A stretch of 64,000 nucleotides of DNA from Bacillus pseudomycoides (GTDB lineage Bacteria; Bacillota; Bacilli; Bacillales; Bacillaceae_G): positions 4,402,001 through 4,466,000 of the forward strand of contig NZ_CP064266.1 of NCBI RefSeq assembly GCF_022811845.1, given 5' to 3'. The notes below the pieces were generated by a model. That model saw only the letters and a list, made by a program, of their open reading frames with translations. It ran no database searches and was not told where the DNA came from. The position numbers were made by a program, and so were the translations under genes. This document shows positions 46,628 through 55,932 of the stretch, piece by piece. The stretch's first letter is position 1. The number at the start of each line of letters is the position of its first letter.

Positions 46628-46807
46628 TCAAGAAATTAAATAGAGGAAGTGAAGGTGTTGTTTTTGGGGTGAGAATTTTTTCAACCAGTAATATAGCCGA
46701 TGAACCGGTAGGTGCTGTTTTTGACACCAAGTAGCTGTTGATAACCCACTGTTTTTATAGTCTTGAATATAAGCTTCTCATTCTTTCTTTAATAGCTGTT
46801 TTTTCAT
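46628..46807 (-). mobile_element. IS66-family accessory ORF (TnpA-type) relic
   Basis: From ATG 46807 the frame reads MKKQLLKKE, a TGA at 46778-46780 where family members have Trp, then EAYIQDYKNSGLSTATWCQK and VHRLYYWLKKF. This is the N-terminus of the small IS66 ORF1 product. Nothing else of an IS66 element is visible. Confidence 0.7.
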
Positions 46808-46980
46808 AAAAAAGCCTCCACATGGCCAACCACCATGCTTATAAACCTCAAAAATCCTCTCATGAAAATTATCCGTTTTTCCATTTAGTAAACGATTTAG
46901 TGCACACATATGTAAACCATTACTTCTTCAACTAATTCTGTGTGTATTCCATATTTCATCTACTAATTCTCCTTTAATAA
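46808..46980 (-). pseudogene. Relic paralogous to the gene at 56038
   Basis: The frame CALNRLLNGKTDNFHERIFE followed by VYKHGGWPCG matches the C-terminal part of the protein at 56038-56532 (CAFSRAINGKKNDFFETMFE, IYKAGGFPCG). Upstream coding traces are out of frame. It joins directly to the IS66 relic. Confidence 0.6.
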
Positions 46981-47131
46981 TAACTTCACTTCTTTTATTA
47001 AATAGAGGGTGTTAGGATATGAATATGAGCACCTTTCAATCACCTCTTGTGACTTGTCATTTTAAGTTTCCTAACTCTACTACAATTACTTTTACATTTG
47101 ACCATAAATGTCTTCACCAATATTATTCTTC

Positions 47132-47512
47132 CTACTCTTCATAAACAACTGCGCCAGCAAAAACAAGGTGTCTATTTTCAATAGCGTTCGTTTCTTCATT
47201 CGCCTCGTTATATTCAAAATCATATACTCTAATCACTGCATTATAACGCTCCAACATATGTTCCCCATAATAATCTGTGAATTGGGATATAACATTTTCA
47301 TAATAAGACGCACCATCTAATAACAACTGTAAAGCGGTCGTTGAACTATCTATAAATGTGATTTCCAGTAGGTCTTCATTGTAATCGACAAAATCAATTT
47401 GAAAATCTCTCATAAATTGTGATGGGATTCTGTCTCCCTGTTCATCAAATTTTATTTCCACATACTTTTGCAGCATTTCTTTACTCTTGAAATTCCCTAG
47501 CCATAGAGACAT
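47132..47512 (-). CDS. Imm22-family immunity protein, second copy
   Basis: The 126-residue protein reads MSLWLGNFKSKEMLQKYVEI, then DRIPSQFMRDFQIDF, clearly paralogous to the protein at 35563. The family usually begins about six residues earlier. That reading continues upstream as IENPGVMSLW with a GGAGG at correct distance, but the codon at the expected start (47528-47530) is ATC. Translation may use ATC weakly or the internal ATG at 47512. Confidence 0.72.
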   Translation of the reverse strand: MSLWLGNFKSKEMLQKYVEIKFDEQGDRIPSQFMRDFQIDFVDYNEDLLEITFIDSSTTALQLLLDGASYYENVISQFTDYYGEHMLERYNAVIRVYDFEYNEANEETNAIENRHLVFAGAVVYEE

Positions 47513-47614
47513 TACACCTGGATTTTCGATATTAACCCTCCTTTATTCATTCTTACTCGTTTATTAGGGGTCGTTTTATTTTGAATTCTCCCCACCAACT
47601 GCTAGATCACTCAT

Positions 47615-47962
47615 CTATTCGTCATCGTCCTCTTCTATTAATAATGCATCCAAACGCTCCCTTTGTTTTGCAATCTGCATTGAAGTTTCCATACCATTTG
47701 TAAACATTGCAATTGTTACCTCTCTAACCCCCTCACCCGTTTGCTTAAAAAGCCTAAATTGCAGCTTATTTGAAGACAATTCTTCAATTAAATTCTTCAT
47801 TTTTTCCATTTTTTCTGAATTCCGACGGTTAACAGCCATTACCGGATATTTATTTTTTATGTTGGATTGAATTTCGGATAAAGAGCAATTTGTATAGTTT
47901 TTTATTTTCATTAATAAACGACCTTTAATACTTGATTCAAGAATGACAGAATATATAGCCAA
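47615..47962 (-). CDS. Small protein of unknown function
   Basis: TTG start at 47962 after GAGGAGG; 115 residues, charged, ending in an acidic EEDDDE tail. A helical middle (EKMEKMKNLIEELSSNKLQF) is seen. No family recognised. It belongs by position to the immunity array. Confidence 0.6.
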   Translation of the reverse strand: MAIYSVILESSIKGRLLMKIKNYTNCSLSEIQSNIKNKYPVMAVNRRNSEKMEKMKNLIEELSSNKLQFRLFKQTGEGVREVTIAMFTNGMETSMQIAKQRERLDALLIEEDDDE

Positions 47963-48032
47963 GTAGCAGCCCTCCTCAAATATTACATTTTATAAAAAGT
48001 AGGTATTCTTAAATTTAGCTACTAAAACTAGG

Positions 48033-48425
48033 TCAGTGTAACCCTATTAAGCCAGGGGTTATTTTTTCTATTTTTGCCCAACTAAATAAGCATTCAACTT
48101 GCATTTGATTTCTACACTTAATTTTTAATAGCCCTTCTTCTTCAATAGCATTTATTTCAAATTGATGAATTATATTGTCTGTTCCTATATCTTTGATTAT
48201 TAAATCTTGAATACAAAAGAAAGAAATTTCTATATAAATTACATCCCATTTATTCCATCGCTTCGGTTTATTTTCAACAGGTTCCTTTGTCATGAGTCGG
48301 ATAACTAAAGTCGGACCATCTCTTCTAAGATGAACATCTAATAACTCTGATTGTTCAAACTTCGGTATCATTCCAAAAATACTTATAAGAGCTTGAGGAT
48401 TTAAGATTTTAAGTTGATTAATCAT
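48033..48425 (-). CDS. Imm50-like immunity protein
   Basis: Start at ATG 48425 (MINQLKILNPQALISIFG), since the 12 residues before it in the open frame are only basic and lack a site. The 130-residue protein has IFGMIPKFEQSELLDVHLRR with DGPTLVIRL, the Imm50 pattern. Predicted toxin antidote. Confidence 0.68.
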   Translation of the reverse strand: MINQLKILNPQALISIFGMIPKFEQSELLDVHLRRDGPTLVIRLMTKEPVENKPKRWNKWDVIYIEISFFCIQDLIIKDIGTDNIIHQFEINAIEEEGLLKIKCRNQMQVECLFSWAKIEKITPGLIGLH

Positions 48426-48573
48426 TTTTATATGCCTTACTTTCTTCGATTTTCTTTTCAAAATAATGGAGCTTCATCTCAAAATTCAGAGAAAAATATG
48501 CAGAGAAACATTAATTATGAAATCCCGATAGATGTCCCAAAGATGAAGTACATCATCTATAAAATACATTCTT

Positions 48574-49125
48574 TTATTCAGTAAGATTTTCAAGCTCCTC
48601 AGACCAAAATGTATTCTTTTCTATAGCCTTTGGATCGATACGCCTTAATTCATTTTCAAACCAGATACACACTGATTCTGGAATTTCATTATCTAAAAAT
48701 GCAAATTCACCATTTAAGTGAATCGCTTCATCAATTAACTTAGAAAACAATAGAAGGCTTTCTGCAAATTGATGAATGGAAGAATTAATGAAGATTTCTT
48801 CATAGTTGTTGTCGTGATGTAAATAGACTACCTTATTTGTTCCCTCATCAATACAAAGAGGATCACCAGAACCAGTCGTACCTATATACCAATAAAACTT
48901 AAAATCTATTGGCATGCCAAATTTTTGGTTTACATTCTGCATCGGTTCAGTTGCGTTATCAAACTCTATAAATGGAGCAGCCGATGCCGGAAGACCCGCT
49001 TCACTTAAAAACCTTCTCGTATCACTAGATAAATTTGTATGCTGTAACATATCTCGATCCAATTTGTTTAATGGCCCGTCTCTTTTTTCATTCCATCGAT
49101 CACAAAACTCTTTAGGTGAAATCAT
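48574..49125 (-). CDS. SUKH-4-like immunity protein, copy 1
   Basis: The 183-residue protein has the SUKH-4 style FLSEAGLPASAAPFIEFD, GTTGSGDPLCIDE and INSSIHQFAESLLLF. It is paralogous to the next gene upstream. A GAAAGGGG site precedes ATG 49125. Family members are intracellular immunity proteins. Confidence 0.75.
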   Translation of the reverse strand: MISPKEFCDRWNEKRDGPLNKLDRDMLQHTNLSSDTRRFLSEAGLPASAAPFIEFDNATEPMQNVNQKFGMPIDFKFYWYIGTTGSGDPLCIDEGTNKVVYLHHDNNYEEIFINSSIHQFAESLLLFSKLIDEAIHLNGEFAFLDNEIPESVCIWFENELRRIDPKAIEKNTFWSEELENLTE

Positions 49126-49194
49126 CTAAATACCCCTTTCCTTTTTTCATTCCCATCATTTACTCCTGCATATTCCTGTTCATCTTTATAAGTC

Positions 49195-49743
49195 CTAATC
49201 TTTATGAAAAAGATTTATTTCTTCATTCCAAAAGCTATTATGATTCAGACAATCCCCATCAATTTCAATGAATTTTTCAATAATAACTTCTAAATCTTCC
49301 TTCTTACATTCTCTATTCAAATATGCATGTCTACCATTCACTTCTTTTATTCTCTTTATAAACTCACTATATTCTAAAATACATTCAGCTAATTGTGGTA
49401 TGGATTGATTTACATATACTTCTTCCATTGTTTCATGATCTATACATACAACCATTCCTGAAGGCTCTTTAATGGATAAAATATTTCCTTCACCTGTAAA
49501 TCCTAAATATATATTCCTCTCAAAACTTGCATCTAAATTACATTTTTCCTTTAAGCTTAATAAGCCGCCATTTTTTGTTGAGTCAAAATTCAAAAATGGT
49601 GCTGCAGATTCAGGTAATCCAGCTTTTAATAAAAAATGTTTACATGCCATAGGTATATCTAAATTTTTGAGTTTACCTTCTTCATAATGAACGAATGGAT
49701 ATACTTTTTGGTTCCATCTTTTTCGAAATTCATTGGGATTCAT
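49195..49743 (-). CDS. SUKH-4-like immunity protein, copy 2
   Basis: The 182-residue protein parallels copy 1 along its length: FLLKAGLPESAAPFLNFD, LGFTGEGNILSI, VNQSIPQLAECILEYSEF. The two are tandem with a 69-base gap. They have diverged strongly, which suggests different toxin targets. Confidence 0.73.
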   Translation of the reverse strand: MNPNEFRKRWNQKVYPFVHYEEGKLKNLDIPMACKHFLLKAGLPESAAPFLNFDSTKNGGLLSLKEKCNLDASFERNIYLGFTGEGNILSIKEPSGMVVCIDHETMEEVYVNQSIPQLAECILEYSEFIKRIKEVNGRHAYLNRECKKEDLEVIIEKFIEIDGDCLNHNSFWNEEINLFHKD

Positions 49744-49837
49744 CGATTTAAACCTTTCCTTCCATGCAAATATAGCTTGTCTCCTACTCTTTTACCTTCA
49801 AATACTTCCTCTTCAGCATTAAAGAGAATAAACCGCG

Positions 49838-50194
49838 CTATTCTGCTGAAGGATTATAATCAATCTCCACTTCTTCAAGACTTTCCAATACTTTATGTAT
49901 TCTATTAGATAAATCTCTTATTTCTTCTTGTGTTAATTCCCCCATTGCATCTAGTGGATTAAACTTGCTTAATCTCTTTGTTATGCCTTCAATATATCTA
50001 ATAAAAACTTTGTCATGAGTTAACAGTATTTCACCTATAGCTGTATCAACAATTACATCTTCTATTTCTCCAAGATTTATATATTCATAAGATGTCCTTG
50101 CTATTGCATCTTTCTGTCCTCTATCTAAAGTTAAAAAGTCATTATAGGCTTCATTAATGGTTTCAAACAATTCATTGTATTCCCAGTTTTCCAT
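49838..50194 (-). CDS. Imm3-like immunity protein
   Basis: ATG 50194 lies eight bases after GGAGG and gives MENWEYNELFETI, the family start. The 118-residue helical protein continues with DAIARTSYEYINLGEIEDVI and ends EVEIDYNPSAE. Predicted antidote; no toxin nearby. Confidence 0.68.
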   Translation of the reverse strand: MENWEYNELFETINEAYNDFLTLDRGQKDAIARTSYEYINLGEIEDVIVDTAIGEILLTHDKVFIRYIEGITKRLSKFNPLDAMGELTQEEIRDLSNRIHKVLESLEEVEIDYNPSAE

Positions 50195-50468
50195 TTCAGA
50201 TTCCTCCATTAGGCATTAATTATCATGTTGAATTTAAAGTAATTGTTTAGGCATGAAAAGCTAAGTCTAATTTAAAATTACCATGTCAGTTCTCCTTTTC
50301 GTATCTTTCTCCCATCATTTTGATTATCTACCACTACATTTTACAATCCTAGCAATTTTCAAATCAAAAAACTTGAAAGGCATTGTACAATCAAATTTTT
50401 TACTACTGTTTATTTAACGCTGTTTTCGCATAGATTGTTGCTTTCTTGACCACTTCGTTGATAGCTTG

Positions 50469-50570
50469 ATACAATCGTGTCCAAGGTGTGGCTACAAAAT
50501 ACCTTGATAACTATCTCTATTGGTTCCGTTGGTTAGAAATAGACAAGCATTTTACATTTACAAATGCTTA
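50469..50570 (+). pseudogene. C-terminal fragment of an IS1595 (ISXO2-like) transposase
   Basis: An open stretch reads YNRVQGVATKYLDNYLYWFR followed by WLEIDKHFT and a TAG. It matches the usual end of IS1595-family transposases. The rest of the gene is missing. Confidence 0.65.
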
Positions 50571-50600
50571 GAACTACTTGATAAGGAGGCGAAAATTACA

Positions 50601-51035
50601 ATGGGTGAATTACTTTTAGAGATTGAAAAATTTAGAAATTGGGCTAAAACAGCAAATAAGTCCTTTGGTGAATGGGAAACTGAATATCTCCATTGGGATA
50701 GAATATATCGCCTTGTTAATATGCTAGTAGATGCTACTCCTGTTGGAAAATGGAGTTCTGACCTTCTAAATGATTTTCTATATATTTTAGCGAGAGACAA
50801 CGAATGTGAAATAATTATTGATACTTTGATAGAAAATCCAAGCCACCTTCTATCCCTTGCGAAACACTCAGTATCTTTTCCAGACCACGATGCCAGGTGG
50901 CAAATAGCTTATGGACTTGGAGAGATATCTGAGAATAGCAAAGAAATCAAAACTCTCCTTAATCAATTTTCACTTGATGAATTTGAATACGTTAGAAGAA
51001 GAGCATCATTTGCATATGAGAAAAAAGGGTTTTAA
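50601..51035 (+). CDS. HEAT-repeat-like passenger protein, possible immunity protein
   Basis: ATG 50601 after AAGGAGG is preferred; an open frame continues upstream to 50520 into transposase sequence. The 144-residue protein is helical with HEAT-like pairs (HDARWQIAYGLGEISE, YVRRRASFAYEKKG). It lies inside an IS1595-like unit in the immunity array and reads opposite to its neighbours. A hairpin at 51025-51044 may terminate it. Confidence 0.65.
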   Translation: MGELLLEIEKFRNWAKTANKSFGEWETEYLHWDRIYRLVNMLVDATPVGKWSSDLLNDFLYILARDNECEIIIDTLIENPSHLLSLAKHSVSFPDHDARWQIAYGLGEISENSKEIKTLLNQFSLDEFEYVRRRASFAYEKKGF

Positions 51036-51097
51036 TAAACCCTTCTCTAAAGCAACAAAGCTTACGAAAACAGCGTTATTTTTAAATTTATGAATGG

Positions 51098-51595
51098 TTA
51101 TTTGAGTCCATCATAAGCATCTCCAAGTGATACAAAATCACTCTGCATCCAGTACCAATACTTCCCCTTATTATGTATAAGTCTTTCAAGTAGATCTATA
51201 AACGATGTTGCAATGATTTGTGATTCCCCAACAATTCCATGACGATCAAAGAAGCTATCATAACATTTCCCCAATCTATTTCGATTTAGGTCAATTGTTA
51301 AGTATTCCTCTTTTCCATCATTACATATAATATACCAATTGGAAGTAATATCATCTTCACACAGCTCACCTGTTATTAATGGATTTGCTAAAATAAATTC
51401 TTGTGGGGAGACAATATAAATCGGATACTCCTCATTCTCGAACAAAACCGCCCCTCCGCAAAGACTGTAAAATCCCTTTACATCCTCAGGTAGGATATGC
51501 TTCTTCTCATTAATTATCGGTAATCCTGCAGGCTCAAGCACACGACAATCAGATAAAGACTCTATTTGTGCAATGAGTTGACTCATTTTTTTCAT
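51098..51595 (-). CDS. SMI1/KNR4 (SUKH-1) family immunity protein
   Basis: ATG 51595 is preferred, eight bases after AGGAG. The 165-residue protein has the SUKH-1 landmarks: LPEDVKGFYSLCGGA, YIVSPQEFILAN, WYIICNDG and LTIDL with RLGKCYDSFFD. Such proteins bind and block diverse nuclease and deaminase toxins. Confidence 0.8.
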   Translation of the reverse strand: MKKMSQLIAQIESLSDCRVLEPAGLPIINEKKHILPEDVKGFYSLCGGAVLFENEEYPIYIVSPQEFILANPLITGELCEDDITSNWYIICNDGKEEYLTIDLNRNRLGKCYDSFFDRHGIVGESQIIATSFIDLLERLIHNKGKYWYWMQSDFVSLGDAYDGLK

Positions 51596-51705
51596 TTCTA
51601 TCACTCCTAAAGTGATATTGATTATATTCTTATTAGCGAATTTGAGTACATTTTTATAGCTACCTTCCTCTCATTTATTACCACTCAAATTTCTTTTGTA
51701 CAGTT

Positions 51706-52191
51706 TCAATTCACTTCATTGATTGCGGAATGACTTAATATAAAATCAACCTTTTCCGCAAATAACTCCGGCATCTCACTCTTTACATTACATAAAATAT
51801 CTTTCACTATTTGTTTCGTATGCTCATCAACCTGTTGTAAAGCTTTAATATATGGCAAAATTAACTCTTCTGAGTTTAAAAGTGTTCGATGAATTCTATC
51901 TGCCCAAAATTCTGCCTGGGGTAACATATTTGGTATTCCATTCGCTATCTGTACAAGTCCATCCTCTAATCCATTCCGGCTTGCAATATAAAAAATGGTT
52001 TCAATTACATCGCTGTCTGCAGAAGGTTCCGCTACCTCGTCTTCAAATATTTTACAAAGTTCTGGAATCACTTCATTTCCTGCATGAAATGATAGTTCAT
52101 TTAATATTTCTTCAAATTCTTCAATATCATCGCCTTCATTTTCCATAAAGCGCATTTTATATAAAATAGCAAGTTGTTCTTTATAACTCAT
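51706..52191 (-). CDS. Imm30-like immunity protein
   Basis: ATG 52191 follows GGGAGG and gives MSYKEQLAILYKMRFM. The 161-residue all-helical protein has VIETIFYIASRNGLEDGL and an early acidic helix, in line with Imm30. Last clear member of the array before the pullulanase. Confidence 0.65.
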   Translation of the reverse strand: MSYKEQLAILYKMRFMENEGDDIEEFEEILNELSFHAGNEVIPELCKIFEDEVAEPSADSDVIETIFYIASRNGLEDGLVQIANGIPNMLPQAEFWADRIHRTLLNSEELILPYIKALQQVDEHTKQIVKDILCNVKSEMPELFAEKVDFILSHSAINEVN

Positions 52192-52263
52192 GATGTACCT
52201 CCCGATTTTATTGATACTCACTAATTACTAGAATACGAAACACTATTTAAACAATTATGATGT

Positions 52264-52300
52264 AAAAAAACAGCAGAGTTTTTAAAACCTCTGCTGTTTC
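52264..52300 (-). terminator. Terminator after the gene at 52304
   Basis: AACAGCAGAG pairs with CTCTGCTGTT; on the minus strand a T run follows the stem. Confidence 0.8.
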
Positions 52301-52303
52301 CTA

Positions 52304-52669
52304 TTATTTAACTTCTAACGTGAACCAATTATTTATTGAATAGACAAGCGTTACCAAACAGCCGATTACACCAAACCAAATAACATTAGGATCAATCTTT
52401 GAACCAAATAATACTGCTATTAACGATACCATACACAATAGCATCGCTAGACCATTAATCTTAATTTCGACTATATCGCCACTTTTTACTTGCTTTTCTT
52501 TACTTCCAAAAAATAATTGATTTGCTTTTATGTTCGCTTCTTTTACATCAGAAGGGAGCGTGTACTCTTCATTATTTTCTAATTTCATTACAACTTCATT
52601 ATCTACCTTTAAAGCCACTCTTGTAGCTCCGCCCATCATTCCTGTTGCCCTTATTACTTTTATACTCAT
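52304..52669 (-). CDS. Small membrane protein with N-terminal soluble domain
   Basis: The 121-residue protein has a soluble beta-rich N-terminal half (RATGMMGGATRVALKVDNE) and two C-terminal membrane segments (73-90, 95-115). Site GGGGAG precedes the ATG. Family not recognised. Confidence 0.6.
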   Translation of the reverse strand: MSIKVIRATGMMGGATRVALKVDNEVVMKLENNEEYTLPSDVKEANIKANQLFFGSKEKQVKSGDIVEIKINGLAMLLCMVSLIAVLFGSKIDPNVIWFGVIGCLVTLVYSINNWFTLEVK

Positions 52670-52910
52670 TTTAAACTCCCCTTAAAATTTTGTTCGTCTA
52701 ATAAAAAACTTCCCACTTTTCAGTCTAGTATATTTTCTACAATTCTTCATCTTTTTTCCACAATATACATTATCATATTTGGAATTAATTTATTAATAGG
52801 AAGACGAGTATTTCTATCTTTTACTTTATAGTTTATAGCAAGGAACCTTTTGCAATCCCGATGTAGGTAATCTTCGTTTCAAACAAGATTTCCTTTAACA
52901 TCATCTATTC

Positions 52911-55490
52911 TTATTTGATTGGTTTCTCTGTTTTTAAAACAAATGAACTTAATGCAGGAACCTTCATCTTATTATCATGGAAAACATACAGCACTTTACT
53001 TCCTGCGCGTTCACCATCTACTAGCACTTTCCAAGGACCTTTTGATGGAAGAGTAATTTCCACCGCTTCTCTATTCGCATTGTGAGCTACAACAAAATAT
53101 TCGTTTTTATTACCATTTGCTTTGCCATCTATTGTATAAGCTACAACATTTTTTGGCGCATCAATGAACGTTAAATGTTTTTTTATTTGTTCAGCAGATG
53201 TCATGCGAAAAGCTGAATGGTTGTTACGCAACTCTATTAAGCCTTTCATATAATCTACTTCTTTATCGAATGCTGCACGGCGCACCCAATCCATTTGGTT
53301 AATAGAATCAGGAGATTTGTAGCTATTATGATCACCATATTTTGTACGCATGAACTCTTGGCCTGCATGTAAGAATGTAACCCCTTGCGATGTTAATATG
53401 ATGGAAGAAGACAACTTGTGCATTTGTTTACGTACTTCTTCACTGTCGCCAGGATTCGTCAACTCAAGCTTATCCCATAATGTATGGTTGTCATGTGCTT
53501 CAACATATGTCAGAACCTGCTCAGGATCCTGATAAGTATACACTTTTCTATCATAGTCAATACCAGCCGTAATTCCTTTTTTAATGCGTTCTTCCATGTT
53601 TTGCATTCCGTTCACAAAACCATTATCCTTATCTCCAAATACGCTGCCTTTCAATCCATCACGAATATCGTCATTAAAATGAGCGATTCCTTTCATTTTC
53701 TCCGCATTTTTTTGATTTGCTTTCAACTCAGGCGCAAGAGGAGTAATTAAGTCCCACCCTTCTCCATGAAGGATAATAGAAGGATCAATTTGATTAACGG
53801 CTTTACGTATCGCATTCATTGTTTCGACATCATGAATACCCATCAAATCAAAACGGAACCCATCTAAATTATATTCTTTTGCCCAATACACGACGGAATC
53901 TATCATAAATTTCCTCATCATCTTTCGTTCAGAAGCCGTATCATTCCCTACTCCTGTTCCATTTGCGAGTGAGCCATCCTCATTGTAACGATAATAATAC
54001 CCTGGAACTAACTTGTGGAAATTAGATTCAGCCGCATTGTACATATGATTATATACAACGTCCATTACAACACGAAGTTTATTATCATGTAGTGTTTGAA
54101 TCATCTGCTTTAATTCAGTAATTCGAACAGTGGGCTCATAAGGATTAGTAGAATATGAACCTTCTGGTACGTTGTAATTTTTCGGATCATATCCCCAGTT
54201 ATATTGTGGTTCGTTTAATTTTTCTTCATTTACTGAAGCATAATCAAATATCGGTAAAAACTGGACATGAGTAACACCAAGATCTTTAATATGATCAAGA
54301 CCTGTTTTTACGCCACCTGGTCCTCTCGTTCCTTTTTCCGTAACACCAAGATATTTTCCTTTTTGTTTAATACCACTTTCAGGTTGAATGGAAAGATCAC
54401 GTACTTGCAACTCATAAATAATAGCATCTTCCGGATTTTTAAATTTCGGTTTTTTATTCCCCTTCCAATTTTTTGGATTTGTTTCTTTTAAATCAATGAC
54501 TGCACCTTTATCACCATTAACAGAAGCAGCACGCACATATGGATCAACGGCCTCAGTCCATTTCTCACCAATCTTCACCTTATATGTATAAAAAAGGCCT
54601 TTTTGATTACCTGTAAGTTTTGCAGTCCAAGTTCCTTTTTCACCTTGATCCATGCTGATTTCAGTACCTTTTTCATCATTCCATTTTTTATAAGTAACCA
54701 ATTTTGCCTCGCTCGCAGTGGGAGCCCACAAGCGAAACTTGGTTTCCTGTGGCGTATATATATTCCCTAAATCATTACCATCATAGTAAAATAAATGATC
54801 AAATTCCTCGCTACGAATTACTTTACCAATTTCGGTATTAGCTTCAATGGAATTTCCCATTTTGATTTTGTATGTTTTTTTTACATCAAGATTCTTTTCC
54901 GTAATTACTTTGACCTTATTGGTAATATCTCCGTCATTTGTATCATAAGGACTAACTTTCTCAATGTTAACGCCCTCAATTTCAATTTTCTGCTCCTTAA
55001 TATTGAATGGAGCATTGGTAGTTATAGTGATTTCATTGAAGCTATCAATAGTCGCTTTCTGAATAGAAAGTTCAGAAGAAGGCTTAGAATTGTAAACTTT
55101 ATCATCGCCTGAAAGAACCCATACTTCAGCACGGCCATCCTTAATATTTTCAATCCAACGATCACCACCGTCCTTTTCCCATTCATTCGTACGAACTATA
55201 AATCCTACACGATTATAATCACCATCTATTTTCACCTTAGCATACTTACCAAACTCATCTTCTCCAGTAAATTCATAGGATTGACCATTCGTATTTTCGG
55301 CCCACATCCAAAGATTCCAATCTTTTATATTTCCAGACTTCTCCTTATAATGAACGATAATTTCAGTTGTTTTCGTATTTGATTCTGCTTGTACACTCTG
55401 AAAAGAAAAACCAGATAATAGCATAGCAATTACAGTAAGTAATAAAAACGTCTTGTTTATTAATTTTTTTGTAATATACACTCCATTCAC
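52911..55490 (-). CDS. pulA: Type I pullulanase, secreted (GH13)
   Basis: The 859-residue precursor has a signal peptide (residues 1-35, cut after VQA), a CBM41-like starch-binding domain (40-130), an Ig-like linker, a CBM48-like domain and a GH13 barrel. The pullulanase signature YNWGYDP is at 430-436. Catalytic regions are DVVYNH (477-482), GFRFDL (nucleophile Asp548), HGEGWD (acid Glu577) and EAHDNH (Asp667). It debranches alpha-1,6 links in starch or glycogen fragments outside the cell. Two LacI/CcpA-like sites lie upstream. Confidence 0.93.
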   Translation of the reverse strand: MNGVYITKKLINKTFLLLTVIAMLLSGFSFQSVQAESNTKTTEIIVHYKEKSGNIKDWNLWMWAENTNGQSYEFTGEDEFGKYAKVKIDGDYNRVGFIVRTNEWEKDGGDRWIENIKDGRAEVWVLSGDDKVYNSKPSSELSIQKATIDSFNEITITTNAPFNIKEQKIEIEGVNIEKVSPYDTNDGDITNKVKVITEKNLDVKKTYKIKMGNSIEANTEIGKVIRSEEFDHLFYYDGNDLGNIYTPQETKFRLWAPTASEAKLVTYKKWNDEKGTEISMDQGEKGTWTAKLTGNQKGLFYTYKVKIGEKWTEAVDPYVRAASVNGDKGAVIDLKETNPKNWKGNKKPKFKNPEDAIIYELQVRDLSIQPESGIKQKGKYLGVTEKGTRGPGGVKTGLDHIKDLGVTHVQFLPIFDYASVNEEKLNEPQYNWGYDPKNYNVPEGSYSTNPYEPTVRITELKQMIQTLHDNKLRVVMDVVYNHMYNAAESNFHKLVPGYYYRYNEDGSLANGTGVGNDTASERKMMRKFMIDSVVYWAKEYNLDGFRFDLMGIHDVETMNAIRKAVNQIDPSIILHGEGWDLITPLAPELKANQKNAEKMKGIAHFNDDIRDGLKGSVFGDKDNGFVNGMQNMEERIKKGITAGIDYDRKVYTYQDPEQVLTYVEAHDNHTLWDKLELTNPGDSEEVRKQMHKLSSSIILTSQGVTFLHAGQEFMRTKYGDHNSYKSPDSINQMDWVRRAAFDKEVDYMKGLIELRNNHSAFRMTSAEQIKKHLTFIDAPKNVVAYTIDGKANGNKNEYFVVAHNANREAVEITLPSKGPWKVLVDGERAGSKVLYVFHDNKMKVPALSSFVLKTEKPIK

Positions 55491-55638
55491 CCTTTCTTAA
55501 AATATTACGAACTAAGTAACACTGCTTAAGTTAATCTAGAAATCTCTTTTATAACACCTCCATATTGAATGTTTTTACTTATTTATTTCAATGATCTTTT
55601 AATAGAAAAATCAAAGATATAAAGGAGTATGAAATTAA

Positions 55639-55652
55639 CGAAAACGTTTGCA
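55639..55652. promoter_or_regulatory. LacI/CcpA-type operator upstream of pulA (distal)
   Basis: CGAAAACGTTTGCA fits the cre consensus in reverse with one mismatch and has the central ACGT typical of LacI-family sites. A repression role by CcpA or a maltose regulator is inferred. Confidence 0.5.
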
Positions 55653-55728
55653 TTAAACGCCAAAAAAAGACTTACTTATTCCTTGTTATATCTCTAAATA
55701 TCAAAAAAGATCACGGAAAACATTTTTA

Positions 55729-55742
55729 AGAAAACGTTTGTT
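55729..55742. promoter_or_regulatory. Second LacI-type operator upstream of pulA
   Basis: AGAAAACGTTTGTT shares the GAAAACGTTTG core with the site 90 bases closer to pulA. The rest of the 55491-56037 gap shows only a terminator. Confidence 0.45.
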
Positions 55743-55932
55743 ATCGCTTTCAATTTTATAGCACGAACCATAAAGAGGTCAATATATTATTAATTTTCTG
55801 TTTTTACCCTATGTACATATTGTTAACATGTAAAGTTGTAACTCATTGAAGATAGTTAGGCATGGACATATTTTGACTTTAAGACTTCATCTCTGCGTCA
55901 ACACATACTAAAATTCTCCCACTTTACATAAT

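Larger units (their letters stand above)
50415..51078 (+). mobile_element. IS1595-like element carrying a passenger gene
   Basis: The unit is bounded by inverted repeats of about 30 bases (TAACGCTGTTTTCG perfect, then TTGTTGCTTT after a variable hexamer) at 50415-50444 and 51049-51078. Inside are the C-terminal end of an ISXO2-like transposase and a HEAT-repeat gene, both on the plus strand, unlike all neighbours. No clear target duplication is seen. With most of the transposase lost it can move only with help. Confidence 0.7.

Noticed and set aside
35563..52191. Prophage or integrative element
   Set aside because: No integrase, attachment repeats, phage structural genes or tRNA border were seen; the array looks like accumulated single genes.
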